Assembly: GCA_900469955.1 (NCBI GenBank)
Contig: UBYX01000007.1
Span: forward strand, 109,709-173,708
Length of the DNA: 64,000 bases
Source of the DNA: Hyphomicrobiales bacterium
GTDB lineage: Bacteria; Pseudomonadota; Alphaproteobacteria; Rhizobiales; Rhizobiaceae
Reading direction: 5' to 3'
In this document: positions 36,688 to 46,885 of the stretch, piece by piece
Layout: the number at the start of each line of letters is the position of its first letter
Position numbering within the stretch: position 1 is the first letter of the stretch
Notes under the pieces: generated by a model
Seen by the model: the letters and a program-made list of their open reading frames with translations, nothing else
Told to the model about the DNA's origin: nothing
Database searches by the model: none
Program-made: the position numbers and the translations under genes

Positions 36688-39633
36688 TCAGAAGAAGCCG
36701 CGGCGCTGCCACCAGCCGGCCTTCTTCGGTTTTGCGGCCTCGCCATCCGTTTCCTGCGCGGCGGCCGGATCCGAACTCTTCACAACAGCCTCGGACGAGG
36801 ATGAGATATTGGAAGCACGATTGGCGCGCACGGGCTTTGCGTCCTCGGCATCCGCTTGCTCCAACTCGTCAGGGCTGATTTCCTGCACGGGTGTTTCCAC
36901 GGGGGCCTTAGGCTCCTCGCCGAGCGCTGCTTCGACCTGTTCCACCACGGTTTCGACCGGCGGCGGCACTTCATCGCCAGCTGGAGCTTCCACCGCGGCG
37001 GCCTTACCACGACGTGACCGCCGGGGCTTTGCAGTGGTCTCGACAGGCTGCGCCACTTCCGGTTCGGCAGCGACGGTTGCTGCCTCAGCGGGAACCGCCT
37101 CGGAGACTTCGACGGCAGCTGCCGCTTCGTCACCTTCTGCCTCATCCGTATCGCCGGCCTCGTCGGCGCTCAGTTCACTACCCTCGTCGCCATTGCGATT
37201 GCGGCGTCCACCGCGCTTGCCGCGGCGGCGGCGCTTGCGGCGGTTGCTCTCATCTGTATCGCCCGAGGCATCGGCTTCGGGGGCTTCCGCAGCTTCGGAG
37301 ACTTCCGCAGCGTCGTCTTCGCCTTCGTCGCCATCCTCGTCATCGCCGATGACATTTTCGCTGTCGCCCTGTGCTGCCTGGGAATCGGTGCCGCGTTCAC
37401 CATTGCGGTTGCGACGGCGACGACGGCGCTTGCGCTTGCGGCCATTCTGGTCGTCGCCCTGCGGGGCACGCTCGGCGCCGGCAGCGGCCGGTTGCGACGC
37501 AATGATCTCTTCTTCTTCGTCCTCGTCGGCTTCGATGATGACGTCGTCATCGTCCTCTTCGACAGGGATGGCAGCGAACTGCATCAGGCTTTCGATCTTG
37601 ACCGGGTTCTCCACGGGTTCGCCGCGGTCGATCGCGAAATGGTTCGAACCGATGCTGACATCCGATTCGATGAAGATCGAGACGCCGAAGCGGTTCTCGT
37701 AATCGACGACGGTGCCGCGCTTGTGGTTCAGGAGGTAGAGCGCGATATCAGGTGTGGTGCGGACGTTGATGTCATGCGTGGTGTTCTTGAGGAGGTATTC
37801 CTCGATACCGCGCAGCACGTGCAGGGCGACCGACGACTGGGAGCGGACGTGGCCTGTGCCGCCGCAATGCGAGCAGATCTGGGTTGTCGATTCCAGCACC
37901 GAGGCGCGAATGCGCTGGCGCGACATTTCGAGCAGTCCGAAGTGCGAAATGCGGCCGACCTGGATGCGGGCGCGGTCGTTCTTCAGGCAATCCTTCAGCT
38001 TCTTCTCGACGGCGCGGTTGTTGCGCTTTTCTTCCATGTCGATGAAGTCGATGACGATCAGGCCGGCCAAGTCGCGCAGGCGGAGCTGACGAGCGACTTC
38101 TTCCGCTGCTTCCAGGTTGGTTTGGAGCGCGGTTTCCTCGATCGAATGTTCGCGGGTCGAGCGACCGGAGTTGACGTCGATGGCGACCAGCGCTTCCGTC
38201 TGGTTCATGATCAGGTAGCCGCCGGACTTCAGCGTCACCTGCGGCTGCAGCATCCGGTCGAGCTGCGCCTCGATGCCCGAACGGGCAAAGATCGGATGCA
38301 GGTCCCGATAGGGCTGGACCACCTTGGCGTGGCTCGGCATCAGCATCTTCATGAAGTCTTTCGCTTCACGATAGCCTTCTTCGCCGGACACGATGATCTC
38401 GGAAATGTCCTTGTTGTAGAGGTCGCGGATCGAACGCTTGATCAGGGAACCTTCTTCATAGACCAGGCAGGGCGCGGTGGAGTTCAGCGTCAGCGTCCGG
38501 ACGTTTTCCCACAGACGCATCAGATATTCGAAGTCGCGCTTGACCTCGACGCGGGTGCGGTTGGCACCGGCGGTGCGCAAGATCACGCCCATGCCCTGCG
38601 GCACGTCGAGCTCGCGGGCGATTTCTTTCAGGCGCTTACGGTCCTGCGGCTGGGTGATCTTGCGAGAAATGCCGCCGCCGCGCGCCGTGTTCGGCATCAG
38701 CACCGAGTAACGGCCGGCAAGCGATAGATACGTGGTGAGAGCCGCGCCCTTGTTGCCGCGCTCCTCCTTGGCGACCTGGACGAGCAGGATCTGGCGGCGC
38801 TTGATGACTTCCTGGATGCGATATTGCTTGCGCGGCTTGCGGACGATCCGGTCCGGAACTTCTTCCATTGCGTCTTCGGCGCCGACCGATTCGATGACTT
38901 CCTTTTCGCCGTGATCATCGTCATCGTCGTCATCGATATCGTCGCGACCGCGACGGATGTCGACATCTTCCGATATCGAATCGGTATCGACCATCGCGGC
39001 CATTTCGCCAGGCGTGGAGCCGTCGTCGTCACCATGGGTCTCGCTAGAGGAGGGGGCGTTACCTTCGCTCGGAGCGTCCTCAGCGGTTGCGGGAGCGTCC
39101 TCCGCAGCTGCTTCGACCGACTTCTTCCGGGAGCGGCTGCGCTTCGGCTTGGCTTTCGGGTTTTCGCTTTCTTGTCCTACTTCCGCAGCCGCTTCGTTCG
39201 GGCTGGCCTCGACCGCTTCTGATCCTGCTTCACTAGCGGGTTCGGCTGCCGGGGCGGGGGAGGAAGCAATTCCGATATCCGGCTGCTCCTGGTGGGCGAG
39301 ATCGGTCGCCGGATCCGCGGATTCGGCTTCCGCGATTTTGCGCTGATCTTCCGCTTCCTGCTGCATCAGGGCCTGACGGTCGGCAAGCGGGATCTGGTAG
39401 TAGTCGGGGTGGATTTCGGCAAAAGCCAGAAAGCCGTGGCGATTGCCGCCATAATCGACAAAGGCGGCCTGCAGTGAGGGTTCGACCCTCGTCACCTTCG
39501 CCAGATAGATATTGCCGCGTATCTGCTTCTTATGCTGCGATTCGAAATCGAATTCTTCGATCCGGTTGCCGCGAACGACGACTACGCGCGTCTCCTCTTC
39601 GTGAGACGCATCGATAAGCATTTTGTCAGCCAT
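36688..39633 (-). CDS. rne: Ribonuclease E
   Basis: A 981-residue endoribonuclease, scaffold of the RNA degradosome. An S1 domain begins near residue 35 (RGNIYLAKVTRVEPSLQAAF) and is split by an acidic, low-complexity insertion of more than 150 residues, as in other alphaproteobacteria. The catalytic Asp residues lie in VAIDVNSGRST and IVIDFIDMEEKRNN. The zinc-link is CSHCGGTGHV. The C-terminal third is disordered with alternating acidic and Arg-rich blocks ([14 protein letters not shown]) for RNA and partner binding, ending AGWWQRRGFF. Confidence 0.96.
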   Translation of the reverse strand: MADKMLIDASHEEETRVVVVRGNRIEEFDFESQHKKQIRGNIYLAKVTRVEPSLQAAFVDYGGNRHGFLAFAEIHPDYYQIPLADRQALMQQEAEDQRKIAEAESADPATDLAHQEQPDIGIASSPAPAAEPASEAGSEAVEASPNEAAAEVGQESENPKAKPKRSRSRKKSVEAAAEDAPATAEDAPSEGNAPSSSETHGDDDGSTPGEMAAMVDTDSISEDVDIRRGRDDIDDDDDDDHGEKEVIESVGAEDAMEEVPDRIVRKPRKQYRIQEVIKRRQILLVQVAKEERGNKGAALTTYLSLAGRYSVLMPNTARGGGISRKITQPQDRKRLKEIARELDVPQGMGVILRTAGANRTRVEVKRDFEYLMRLWENVRTLTLNSTAPCLVYEEGSLIKRSIRDLYNKDISEIIVSGEEGYREAKDFMKMLMPSHAKVVQPYRDLHPIFARSGIEAQLDRMLQPQVTLKSGGYLIMNQTEALVAIDVNSGRSTREHSIEETALQTNLEAAEEVARQLRLRDLAGLIVIDFIDMEEKRNNRAVEKKLKDCLKNDRARIQVGRISHFGLLEMSRQRIRASVLESTTQICSHCGGTGHVRSQSSVALHVLRGIEEYLLKNTTHDINVRTTPDIALYLLNHKRGTVVDYENRFGVSIFIESDVSIGSNHFAIDRGEPVENPVKIESLMQFAAIPVEEDDDDVIIEADEDEEEEIIASQPAAAGAERAPQGDDQNGRKRKRRRRRRNRNGERGTDSQAAQGDSENVIGDDEDGDEGEDDAAEVSEAAEAPEADASGDTDESNRRKRRRRGKRGGRRNRNGDEGSELSADEAGDTDEAEGDEAAAAVEVSEAVPAEAATVAAEPEVAQPVETTAKPRRSRRGKAAAVEAPAGDEVPPPVETVVEQVEAALGEEPKAPVETPVQEISPDELEQADAEDAKPVRANRASNISSSSEAVVKSSDPAAAQETDGEAAKPKKAGWWQRRGFF

Positions 39634-40153
39634 TGAAATTCTGCTCCTCGGCGCCGCCGGGAGAGTGCAGTAGAGCCTGCCGCGAGGACTGGGCCGTCAT
39701 GCAATACGGTCGTTGCGCCGGATAAATATGCTCCCGTTAGGCGCGGCTGTGACGGCAACCGGAAAGATGACAGGGCTCCTCGCTCCCTCAATCTCTCCAG
39801 ATTCTGAAAATTTTGCCGTGACATCAAGGACCAAACGAGAATGACGATACTATAGGCCATCAAAGGCCCGATGAATGTGCTCCGTATGAGCGGTGGGTGG
39901 CATGCCACCCGGGTACTGTTCCGGCCACCGCCGGATGGATCGAGTATCAGGACAAAGTGTAACAACGGCGGATGTCTGTCGGTCTTCGGCGCCAGTTTCC
40001 ATTGTGGCTGGCGGCCTATCGACAGACTATCCCGTCAACACTTTAACCCTCATCGGCGTTTTATGGTTTATCTGTCACAATAGCAAGGGAAAAGCCAAGT
40101 TTGCCATATTCTAGATGGAATTAGCGCCCTTATGAATGGCATGGAGCGGGTGA
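39634..40153. other. Long divergent intergenic region between rne and amidase genes
   Basis: About 520 bases. It should hold the rne promoter and 5' leader, which in other bacteria mediates feedback control of RNase E, and the promoter of the amidase gene. I see no gene or tRNA. AT-rich stretches near 40055-40125 are candidate promoter sequence but no clear -35/-10 pair stands out. Confidence 0.4.
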
Positions 40154-41506
40154 ATGATTCGCGTCTACAGGGGGCCAAATGCCTTCCAAAGCGGGCGCTT
40201 GGCGGCGGATCTTCTAGATAAGTGGCGGGTCTTTGATGCGGGTTTCGAGTTGAGGTCGGGTGTGAAGGCCAGGGCTATCGCAGCTTCCGACGGTCGGACC
40301 AAGCTGGCGTGGCTGCGAATCGTTGCTGCATTGATGCTCCTGGCGGGCGTTGCTGGCGCCGTGGCCTCGGTGCCCGCTCATGCGTCGACACAGCCTCTTC
40401 TGGCGTTCAGCGCGCGGGTCGCAGGCGACGAGGCGCGCACCCGTATTGTAATCGACTTCGAGAAGAAACCCGCGTTTACCGTCCACTATGTCGCTGCACC
40501 CGAGCGGGTGGTCGTCGAGTTGCCCGCAACAGCTTTCGGCTTTCCCGCCGAGGATCTTTCCGCTCGCGGGCTGTTCAGGGACATTCGGTACGGCACGATG
40601 GACGAATCGAGCGCCCGCATCGTGCTGACGGCTAAAAAGCCGGTCAAACTGGTGCTTGCCGAAACGCAGCCAAATGAAAATGGCACCTTTCGCCTGGTGT
40701 TGGATGCGGAGATGACCTCCAAGGAGATCTTCAGCGATCTCGTGAAGACGCAGGATTGGCAAATGCCGGTTGAACCCGGGCCGGAGGCCCTGGCAACGGG
40801 CGAACAGGATAATGTTTTCACGGTTGCAGTCGATGCCGGACACGGCGGCATCGATGCCGGTGCCACGGGTGCCGCTACCAAGACGTCGGAAAAGACGATC
40901 ACGCTTGCTTTCGCCAAGATGCTTTCCGAGCGGCTGAACAAGGTCGCAGGGATCAAGGCTTTCCTGACCCGCGACGACGACACCTTCCTGTCCCTCTCCG
41001 AGCGCGTAACGCTCGCTCGCCAAGGCCATGCGGACCTCTTCGTGTCGCTGCATGCCGATACGCTGGCGCAGAAGGATATTCGCGGCGCGACCGTCTATAC
41101 CCTGTCCGATCGGGCCTCCGACCGCATGGCGGAAAATCTTGCAGCTCGCGAAAACCTGTCGGACGAGCTCGCAGGCTTCAGCATCCACAGCGGCCCGCCG
41201 GAAGTGGCTGACATTTTGCTCGACCTGGCTCGGCGCGAGACGCAGGCCTTTTCGGTTGCGCTCGCCTCGAATGTCGTTGAATCCTTCGAAGGTCAGATCG
41301 GACTGATCAACAATCCGCATCGATATGCCGGGTTTCAGGTTTTGCGTGCCCCCGACATCCCGTCCGTCTTGCTCGAACTGGGCTTCCTTTCCAATGCGGA
41401 GGACGAGAAGCTGCTGCTTGATGAAACTTGGCGCACAAAGGTCATCGATCGCCTTGCCGAGGCGGTGCGGCGGTATCGGGACCGGGCGCTGGCAAACGGC
41501 GGTTAA
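40154..41506 (+). CDS. N-acetylmuramoyl-L-alanine amidase (AmiC-like)
   Basis: A 450-residue (or 414 if the GTG at 40262 is used) periplasmic amidase that cuts the peptide from peptidoglycan during cell separation. A membrane or signal helix at about 55-75 is followed by an AMIN domain (about 80-180) and an Amidase_3 domain from about 225, with zinc ligands in VDAGHGGIDAGATG, LFVSLHADT and the Glu in VLLELGFLSN. Both starts have GGAG or GAGG 8 bases upstream. It lies upstream of PBP1A, a common pairing. Confidence 0.93.
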   Translation: MIRVYRGPNAFQSGRLAADLLDKWRVFDAGFELRSGVKARAIAASDGRTKLAWLRIVAALMLLAGVAGAVASVPAHASTQPLLAFSARVAGDEARTRIVIDFEKKPAFTVHYVAAPERVVVELPATAFGFPAEDLSARGLFRDIRYGTMDESSARIVLTAKKPVKLVLAETQPNENGTFRLVLDAEMTSKEIFSDLVKTQDWQMPVEPGPEALATGEQDNVFTVAVDAGHGGIDAGATGAATKTSEKTITLAFAKMLSERLNKVAGIKAFLTRDDDTFLSLSERVTLARQGHADLFVSLHADTLAQKDIRGATVYTLSDRASDRMAENLAARENLSDELAGFSIHSGPPEVADILLDLARRETQAFSVALASNVVESFEGQIGLINNPHRYAGFQVLRAPDIPSVLLELGFLSNAEDEKLLLDETWRTKVIDRLAEAVRRYRDRALANGG

Positions 41507-41757
41507 GGCGCTCTTCCGTGGCCCACGTGCCACAGGCCTACGGAATATCCGCACAACCGCGCGCGCTAGTCCAAAACGAATGTGAGGGCCCTATTTTACT
41601 CACATTCCGGCGATTACTCAGTAGTTGTCAGATATTAGACAATGACGGACGATTGATCCGCATCCGCCTTGCGTTGCCGCAATCGCCGTGCAAAACGCGT
41701 CAATTCATGCGATGGTGCGTTTGTTGCGCCGAATGAAAGCCGAACGGTAGCTTTGAT

Positions 41758-44214
41758 ATGATCAGATTGATTGGTTATCTCTTTGGATTGGCTTGCGTCC
41801 TGTTCTTGGTCGTAGCCGCCGGTGTGGGTATCTACCTCACAGGGATGACCAAGGGGCTGCCGAACTACGAGGTGCTGGCGTCTTATGAGCCGCCGGTGGC
41901 CACGCGCGTCCACGCCGGCAATGGCGCCTTGATGGCTGAATACGCCCGCGAACGGCGGCTGTTTCTGCCCATCCAGGCTGTCCCTGATCGCGTGAAGGCG
42001 GCGTTCCTGTCGGCGGAAGACAAGAATTTTTACAACCATCCGGGGATCGATATCACCGGTCTCGGCCGCGCGATCTTGACCAATCTGCAAAACTTCGGTT
42101 CTGGCCGGCGTCCCGAGGGTGCTTCCACGATCACCCAGCAGGTCGCAAAGAACTTCCTACTGACAGCGGACCAGACAATGGACCGAAAGGTCAAGGAAGC
42201 AATTCTATCGTTCCGCATCGAGCAGACCTATTCGAAGGACAAGATCCTCGAGCTTTATTTGAACGAGATCTTCTTTGGTCTTAATTCCTATGGCATCGCC
42301 GGCGCCGCTTTGACCTATTTCGACAAGTCGGTAACGGAATTGACCACGGCGGAAGCAGCCTATCTTGCCGCGCTTCCCAAGGGACCTGCCAACTACCATC
42401 CGTTCCGTCGTGAAAAGCAGGCGCTCGAGCGCCGCAATTGGGTCATCGATCGCATGGCGGAGAACGGTTACATCACCCAGGCCGACGCGGACGATGCCAA
42501 GAAGCAGCCGCTCGGCGTCAAGCAGCGGCGCACCGGCACGCATCTCTTTGCATCCGATTATTTCTCCGAAGAGGTTCGCCGCCAGATCATCGAGCGTTAC
42601 GGCGACAAGTCACTCTACGAAGGCGGCCTTTCGGTGCGCACCTCGCTTGACCCCGATCTGCAGGTCATTGCACGCCGGGTCCTTCAGGAGGGCCTCCTAG
42701 ATTATGACGAACGTCGTGGTTTCCACGGTCCTGCTGCTCAGATCAGCGTGACGGGCGACTGGGGACCTGAACTTGCCAAGCTGCCGTCGCTACGTGATGT
42801 GCCGGAATGGAAGCTCGCCGTTGTGACCGAGGTGTCAGCCAAATCGGTCTCGATCGGGCTGCAGCCTTCAACCGATGCCGGCGGCAAGGTTGACCCTGCC
42901 CGCGAGACCGGTGTGATCGCAGCCGAGGATATGAAGTGGGCATTCCGCGACGCCTCGGGCACCCGCAAGACGGCGAAGTCGCCGGACGGTGTGCTGAAGC
43001 CGGGAGATGTCATCTACGTCGAACCGATAAGTGAAGCGTCGAAGACCTACAAATTGCGTCAGCCGCCGAAAGTTCAGGGTGGTCTCGTCGCGATGGACCC
43101 GAATACTGGCCGCGTACTTGCCATGGTCGGCGGTTTTTCCTATTCGCAATCCGAATTCAATCGCGCCACCCAGGCGATGCGCCAGCCGGGTTCATCCTTT
43201 AAACCTTTCGTTTATGCGGCAGCGCTCGACAATGGCTATACGCCGGCGTCGGTCATCATGGACGCTCCGATTGAAATCGTCTCCGGCGGTCAGGTTTGGA
43301 GGCCGGAAAACTACGGCGGCGATTCCGGTGGCCCGTCGACGTTGAGGACGGGTATCGAAAAATCTCGAAACCAGATGACCGTGCGGTTGGCGCAGGACAT
43401 GGGCATGGAGCTTGTCGCAGAGTATGCCGAGCGCTTCGGCATCTATGACAAGATGATGCCTGTTCTGGCCATGTCTCTCGGTTCCGGCGAAACGACCGTG
43501 ATGCGGATGGTGTCTGCCTATGCCGTGTTTGCCAACGGCGGAAAGCAAATCAAGCCAACCGTGATCGACCGCATCCAGGACCGGTATGGCAAGACGATCT
43601 TCCGCCATGAGGAGCGCAGCTGTGAAGGTTGCAACGCTAATGATTGGGCGAACCAGGAGGAGCCAACCGTGGTCGACAACCGTGAACAGGTTCTCGATCC
43701 GATGACCGCCTATCAGATCACGTCAATGATGGAAGGCGTGGTGTCTCGGGGTACGGCCGCAGGCAAGATCCCTGTCAAGGACCGCCCGGTCGCTGGCAAG
43801 ACCGGCACCACCAATGACGAGAAGGACGCCTGGTTCGTCGGATACACGCCAAATCTGGTAGCTGGCCTCTATCTCGGTTTCGATACGCCGGCCCCTCTGG
43901 GCAGGGGTGGCACCGGCGGGTCCTTGTCCGCTCCGATCTTCGGCAAATTCCTGGCCGAGGCCGCCAAGCTGACGCCTGCCGAAAAGTTTCATGTTCCGGA
44001 AGGAATGCAGTTCATCGCCGTGAACCGCAAGACCGGCATGGCTGCAATGGAAGGCGAGCCGGACACGATCGTCGAAGGCTTCAAGCCCGGCACGGGACCG
44101 GCCGACGTCTTCCAGGTGATCGGGGAAGGGGAATATCTGACCCAGGACCAGATCTTCAACAACTCGCCCCAGGCTCAGCAAGCTGTGACCTCGGGCATGC
44201 CAGGCCTCTTCTAA
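41758..44214 (+). CDS. mrcA: Penicillin-binding protein 1A
   Basis: An 818-residue bifunctional peptidoglycan synthase with an N-terminal membrane anchor (residues 5-28). The glycosyltransferase domain has SAEDKNFYNHPGID and GASTITQQVAKNF. The transpeptidase domain has SxxK in GSSFKPF, SRN in EKSRNQMT and KTG in AGKTGTTNDEKDAW. An OB-like insert lies between them. It is probably co-expressed with the upstream amidase, although 250 bases separate the two. Confidence 0.96.
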   Translation: MIRLIGYLFGLACVLFLVVAAGVGIYLTGMTKGLPNYEVLASYEPPVATRVHAGNGALMAEYARERRLFLPIQAVPDRVKAAFLSAEDKNFYNHPGIDITGLGRAILTNLQNFGSGRRPEGASTITQQVAKNFLLTADQTMDRKVKEAILSFRIEQTYSKDKILELYLNEIFFGLNSYGIAGAALTYFDKSVTELTTAEAAYLAALPKGPANYHPFRREKQALERRNWVIDRMAENGYITQADADDAKKQPLGVKQRRTGTHLFASDYFSEEVRRQIIERYGDKSLYEGGLSVRTSLDPDLQVIARRVLQEGLLDYDERRGFHGPAAQISVTGDWGPELAKLPSLRDVPEWKLAVVTEVSAKSVSIGLQPSTDAGGKVDPARETGVIAAEDMKWAFRDASGTRKTAKSPDGVLKPGDVIYVEPISEASKTYKLRQPPKVQGGLVAMDPNTGRVLAMVGGFSYSQSEFNRATQAMRQPGSSFKPFVYAAALDNGYTPASVIMDAPIEIVSGGQVWRPENYGGDSGGPSTLRTGIEKSRNQMTVRLAQDMGMELVAEYAERFGIYDKMMPVLAMSLGSGETTVMRMVSAYAVFANGGKQIKPTVIDRIQDRYGKTIFRHEERSCEGCNANDWANQEEPTVVDNREQVLDPMTAYQITSMMEGVVSRGTAAGKIPVKDRPVAGKTGTTNDEKDAWFVGYTPNLVAGLYLGFDTPAPLGRGGTGGSLSAPIFGKFLAEAAKLTPAEKFHVPEGMQFIAVNRKTGMAAMEGEPDTIVEGFKPGTGPADVFQVIGEGEYLTQDQIFNNSPQAQQAVTSGMPGLF

Positions 44215-44322
44215 CCCGTCGATGACCGATAGCCATCGGGCCTGGGCTTTACATCTAGGGCCGGTGCAACTATGTCCTCGGCAGCGAGAAACACCCAAAA
44301 CAAAGAGTGAAAAGCAAGCGCC

Positions 44323-45454
44323 ATGCGTGCGGAAATCATCAATATAGTCGACGAAATCAAGCAGGCCATAAGCCTGCTGAGGAGGCATCTTTGACTGGGA
44401 CCAGGCGGTAAGACGACTGGACTGGTTAAACAACAAGGCCGAGGACCCAAATCTCTGGAACGACGCATCGGAGGCGCAGAAACTGATGCGCGAACGTCAG
44501 CAGCTTGATGACGGCATCAACGGAGTAAGGGCCCTCGACCAGCAGCTCAACGACAATATCGGGCTCATCGAACTCGGCGAGGAAGAGGGCGACGAGGCGA
44601 TTGTCAAGGAAGCTGAGGATGCGTTGAAGGCGCTGAAGGTCGAAGCTGGACGCCGTCAGGTGGAGGCGATGCTTTCAGGCGAAGCGGACGGAAACGACAC
44701 TTATTTGGAAGTGCATTCCGGCGCCGGTGGCACCGAAAGCCAGGATTGGGCGAACATGCTGCTTCGCATGTACACGCGATGGGCCGAGCGTCAGCGTTTC
44801 AAGGTCGAGCTTCTGGAAGTGCACGATGGCGAAGAGGCCGGCATCAAATCTGCAACCATTCTCGTCAAAGGCCACAATGCCTATGGCTGGCTGAAGACCG
44901 AATCGGGCGTCCATCGTCTGGTGCGTATTTCGCCCTATGACAGCAATGCGCGCCGCCACACGTCCTTTTCGTCCATCTGGGTTTATCCGGTGATCGACGA
45001 TTCGATCAACATCGAGATCAACGAAAGCGACTGCCGCATCGACACCTATCGTTCGTCCGGTGCCGGCGGCCAGCACGTTAACACCACCGACTCGGCAGTG
45101 CGCATCACGCATATACCGTCGGGCATCGTCGTGCAGTGCCAGCAGGAACGTTCGCAGCACAAGAACCGCGCCAAGGCCTGGGACATGCTGCGCGCACGTC
45201 TGTACGAGGCCGAGCTGAAGAAGCGTGAGGAAGCGGCCAACGCGGAAGCGGCTTCGAAATCCGATATTGGCTGGGGCCATCAGATTCGTTCTTACGTCCT
45301 TCAGCCCTATCAGCTGGTGAAGGATCTTCGCACCGGCGTGGAAAGCACGGCGCCTGGCGATGTGCTGGATGGCGATTTGAATGAGTTCATGGAAGCAGCA
45401 CTCGCGCACCGCATTAGCGGTAAGGCGGATATGGAAGTTGCCGACGTCGACTGA
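44323..45454 (+). CDS. prfB: Peptide chain release factor 2 (programmed +1 frameshift)
   Basis: The first 23 codons (44323-44391) end at an in-frame TGA (44392-44394); shifting one base forward at CTT-T-GAC continues into a 353-codon frame, giving 376 residues, the normal RF2 length. GGQ is in [10 protein letters not shown]. The stop-codon recognition tripeptide, SPF in E. coli, reads SPY in [17 protein letters not shown]2 terminates at UGA and UAA, and the frameshift makes its own level autoregulatory. An ATG at 44486 would give a truncated protein and is rejected. Confidence 0.95.
44380..44395 (+). promoter_or_regulatory. RF2 programmed frameshift site
   Basis: AGGAGG (44380-44385), three bases, then CTT TGA C (44389-44395). 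This is the standard layout: an internal Shine-Dalgarno-like sequence, slippery CTT, and a UGA stop followed by C. Slow decoding of UGA when RF2 is scarce favours the +1 shift. Confidence 0.92.
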
Positions 45455-45475
45455 TGTTTTCCTAGAGACAAAAAA

Positions 45476-45500
45476 CGGCCGGGCTTTTAAAACCCGGCCG
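45476..45500 (-). terminator. Terminator between convergent prfB and exporter genes
   Basis: CGGCCGGG (45476-45483) pairs with CCCGGCCG (45493-45500). On the minus strand the stem is followed by TTTTTTG, a T-run fitting the end of the exporter transcript. It may also slow prfB transcripts from the other side. Confidence 0.75.
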
Positions 45501-45523
45501 CTGTCGTTTGGTGCTTCGAGATT

Positions 45524-46726
45524 CTATTCCGCTGCCGCCATGGCGCCGCGCTGGTCGCGCAGCACCATCATCGACAGCATGAGAACCACCAGCGAGCAGA
45601 TTGCGATGACCGTGACCATCGGTCTCGACGTGCCATCGGCAAAGAGGCCGCCGATACCGACGACGATCGCTGATGTGACGAACTGAAGGGTGCCCATCAT
45701 CGCGGAGGCGGTACCAGCGATCCGCCCGTGATGTTCGAGTGCCAGCACCGCAGCCGTCGGGATGATCATGCCGAGGAAGCCGTAACCACCGAACAGGAAA
45801 GCCGCCATCACCTCCAGCCGGTCGAAGCCGAGCGAGGTAACGAGCGCGAGCATGACCATCATCGTGGAATAACCGACTACCGCGCCGCGAATGACTTTTC
45901 TGAGGCCGATCTTGCGAGAAAGCCAGCCGTTCATCTGCGACATGCCGATGAAGGCAACCGCGTTGCAGGAGAAGACCACGCTGTAGAAGGATGGGGATAG
46001 TCCGTAATGATCGATCAGCACGAAGGCGGAGTTCGCTACGTAGATCATGTAGCTGGACATGCCGAATGATGCGATCAGCACCAGACCGAGATAGTAGCGG
46101 TCCTTAAGCAGCGTCGTATAGGACGAAAGCGCGCTGGCGATACTGCTCTCGCTGCGTGCTGCCGGCAGTCGCGTTTCCTCAAGGAAGAAGATCGCGACGA
46201 CAAGTCCCAGAGCTCCGGCGCCAACCATGACGAGAAAGATCACCCGCCAGTCGCCGAAGGCTGTGATCATGCTGCCGGCAAGCGGAGCCAAGATCGGTGA
46301 GACGCTGAAAACCAGCATCAGCCGCGACATCAGCTGGGCTGCCGCAGGACCGGTATAGAGGTCTCTGACGATGGCGCGAGAGATGACAACCCCGGCGCAA
46401 GCGCCCATGCCTTGCAGGAAACGGAACGCAATCAGCCATTCGATCGAGGGCGAGAGGGCGCAACCGATTGCTCCGATGCTATAAAGAACAAGGCCGGCAT
46501 AGAGAGGCCGCTTGCGTCCGAACATATCGGAGAGGGGGCCGTAGACGATCTGCGAGACTGCCATAGCGGCGAAGAAGGAAATCAGGCTCGCTTGGACCGC
46601 GTGCGTGTCGGCGTTCAAGTTGGCGCTGATGGTGGGAAGTGATGGAAGATACATGTCGAGGGCGAAAAGCCCGATGGCCGAAAGCAGCCCAAGCGAAAGG
46701 GCATGCGAAGAGGCTCTGCTTGGCAT
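45524..46726 (-). CDS. Bcr/CflA-family multidrug efflux transporter
   Basis: A 400-residue MFS protein with about 12 hydrophobic segments. The start FALDMYLPSLPTIS, the YGPLSDMFGRKRPL loop and the RFLQGMGACAGVVISRAIVRDLY motif are typical of Bcr/CflA drug-proton antiporters (DHA1). It is divergent from a TetR gene with a palindromic operator between them, so it is probably repressed by that regulator. The substrates are unknown. Confidence 0.93.
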   Translation of the reverse strand: MPSRASSHALSLGLLSAIGLFALDMYLPSLPTISANLNADTHAVQASLISFFAAMAVSQIVYGPLSDMFGRKRPLYAGLVLYSIGAIGCALSPSIEWLIAFRFLQGMGACAGVVISRAIVRDLYTGPAAAQLMSRLMLVFSVSPILAPLAGSMITAFGDWRVIFLVMVGAGALGLVVAIFFLEETRLPAARSESSIASALSSYTTLLKDRYYLGLVLIASFGMSSYMIYVANSAFVLIDHYGLSPSFYSVVFSCNAVAFIGMSQMNGWLSRKIGLRKVIRGAVVGYSTMMVMLALVTSLGFDRLEVMAAFLFGGYGFLGMIIPTAAVLALEHHGRIAGTASAMMGTLQFVTSAIVVGIGGLFADGTSRPMVTVIAICSLVVLMLSMMVLRDQRGAMAAAE

Positions 46727-46840
46727 TGGAAAAAACCTTTCCCGTCACCACATCTGCCGTGGTACGGCAGGGCGGAAGACGACTATGAAGATGAGAGCCG
46801 GCGCGAACATGGCAGATGCACAGCAATCATGTAAAATATT

Positions 46841-46858
46841 TTGGACACAATTGTCCAA
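46841..46858. promoter_or_regulatory. Palindromic operator between exporter and TetR genes
   Basis: TTGGACA-CAAT-TGTCCAA is a perfect 7-bp inverted repeat with a 4-base centre, in the 159-base gap between divergent exporter and TetR genes. It lies 27 bases before the TetR start. The length and symmetry fit a TetR dimer site controlling both genes. Confidence 0.75.
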
Positions 46859-46885
46859 TTCGTCAAGTGCCGGTATGGTAGTGTC

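Noticed and set aside
37492..38727. A 411-codon plus-strand frame inside rne
   Set aside because: Antisense shadow of RNase E; its sequence has no domain pattern, while the minus strand carries all catalytic motifs.
40214..41554. A 446-codon minus-strand frame across the amidase gene
   Set aside because: Shadow of the amidase, whose zinc ligands and domains are on the plus strand.
44323..44394. prfB read as a pseudogene because of an early TGA
   Set aside because: The TGA is the programmed RF2 frameshift stop with its standard stimulatory signals.
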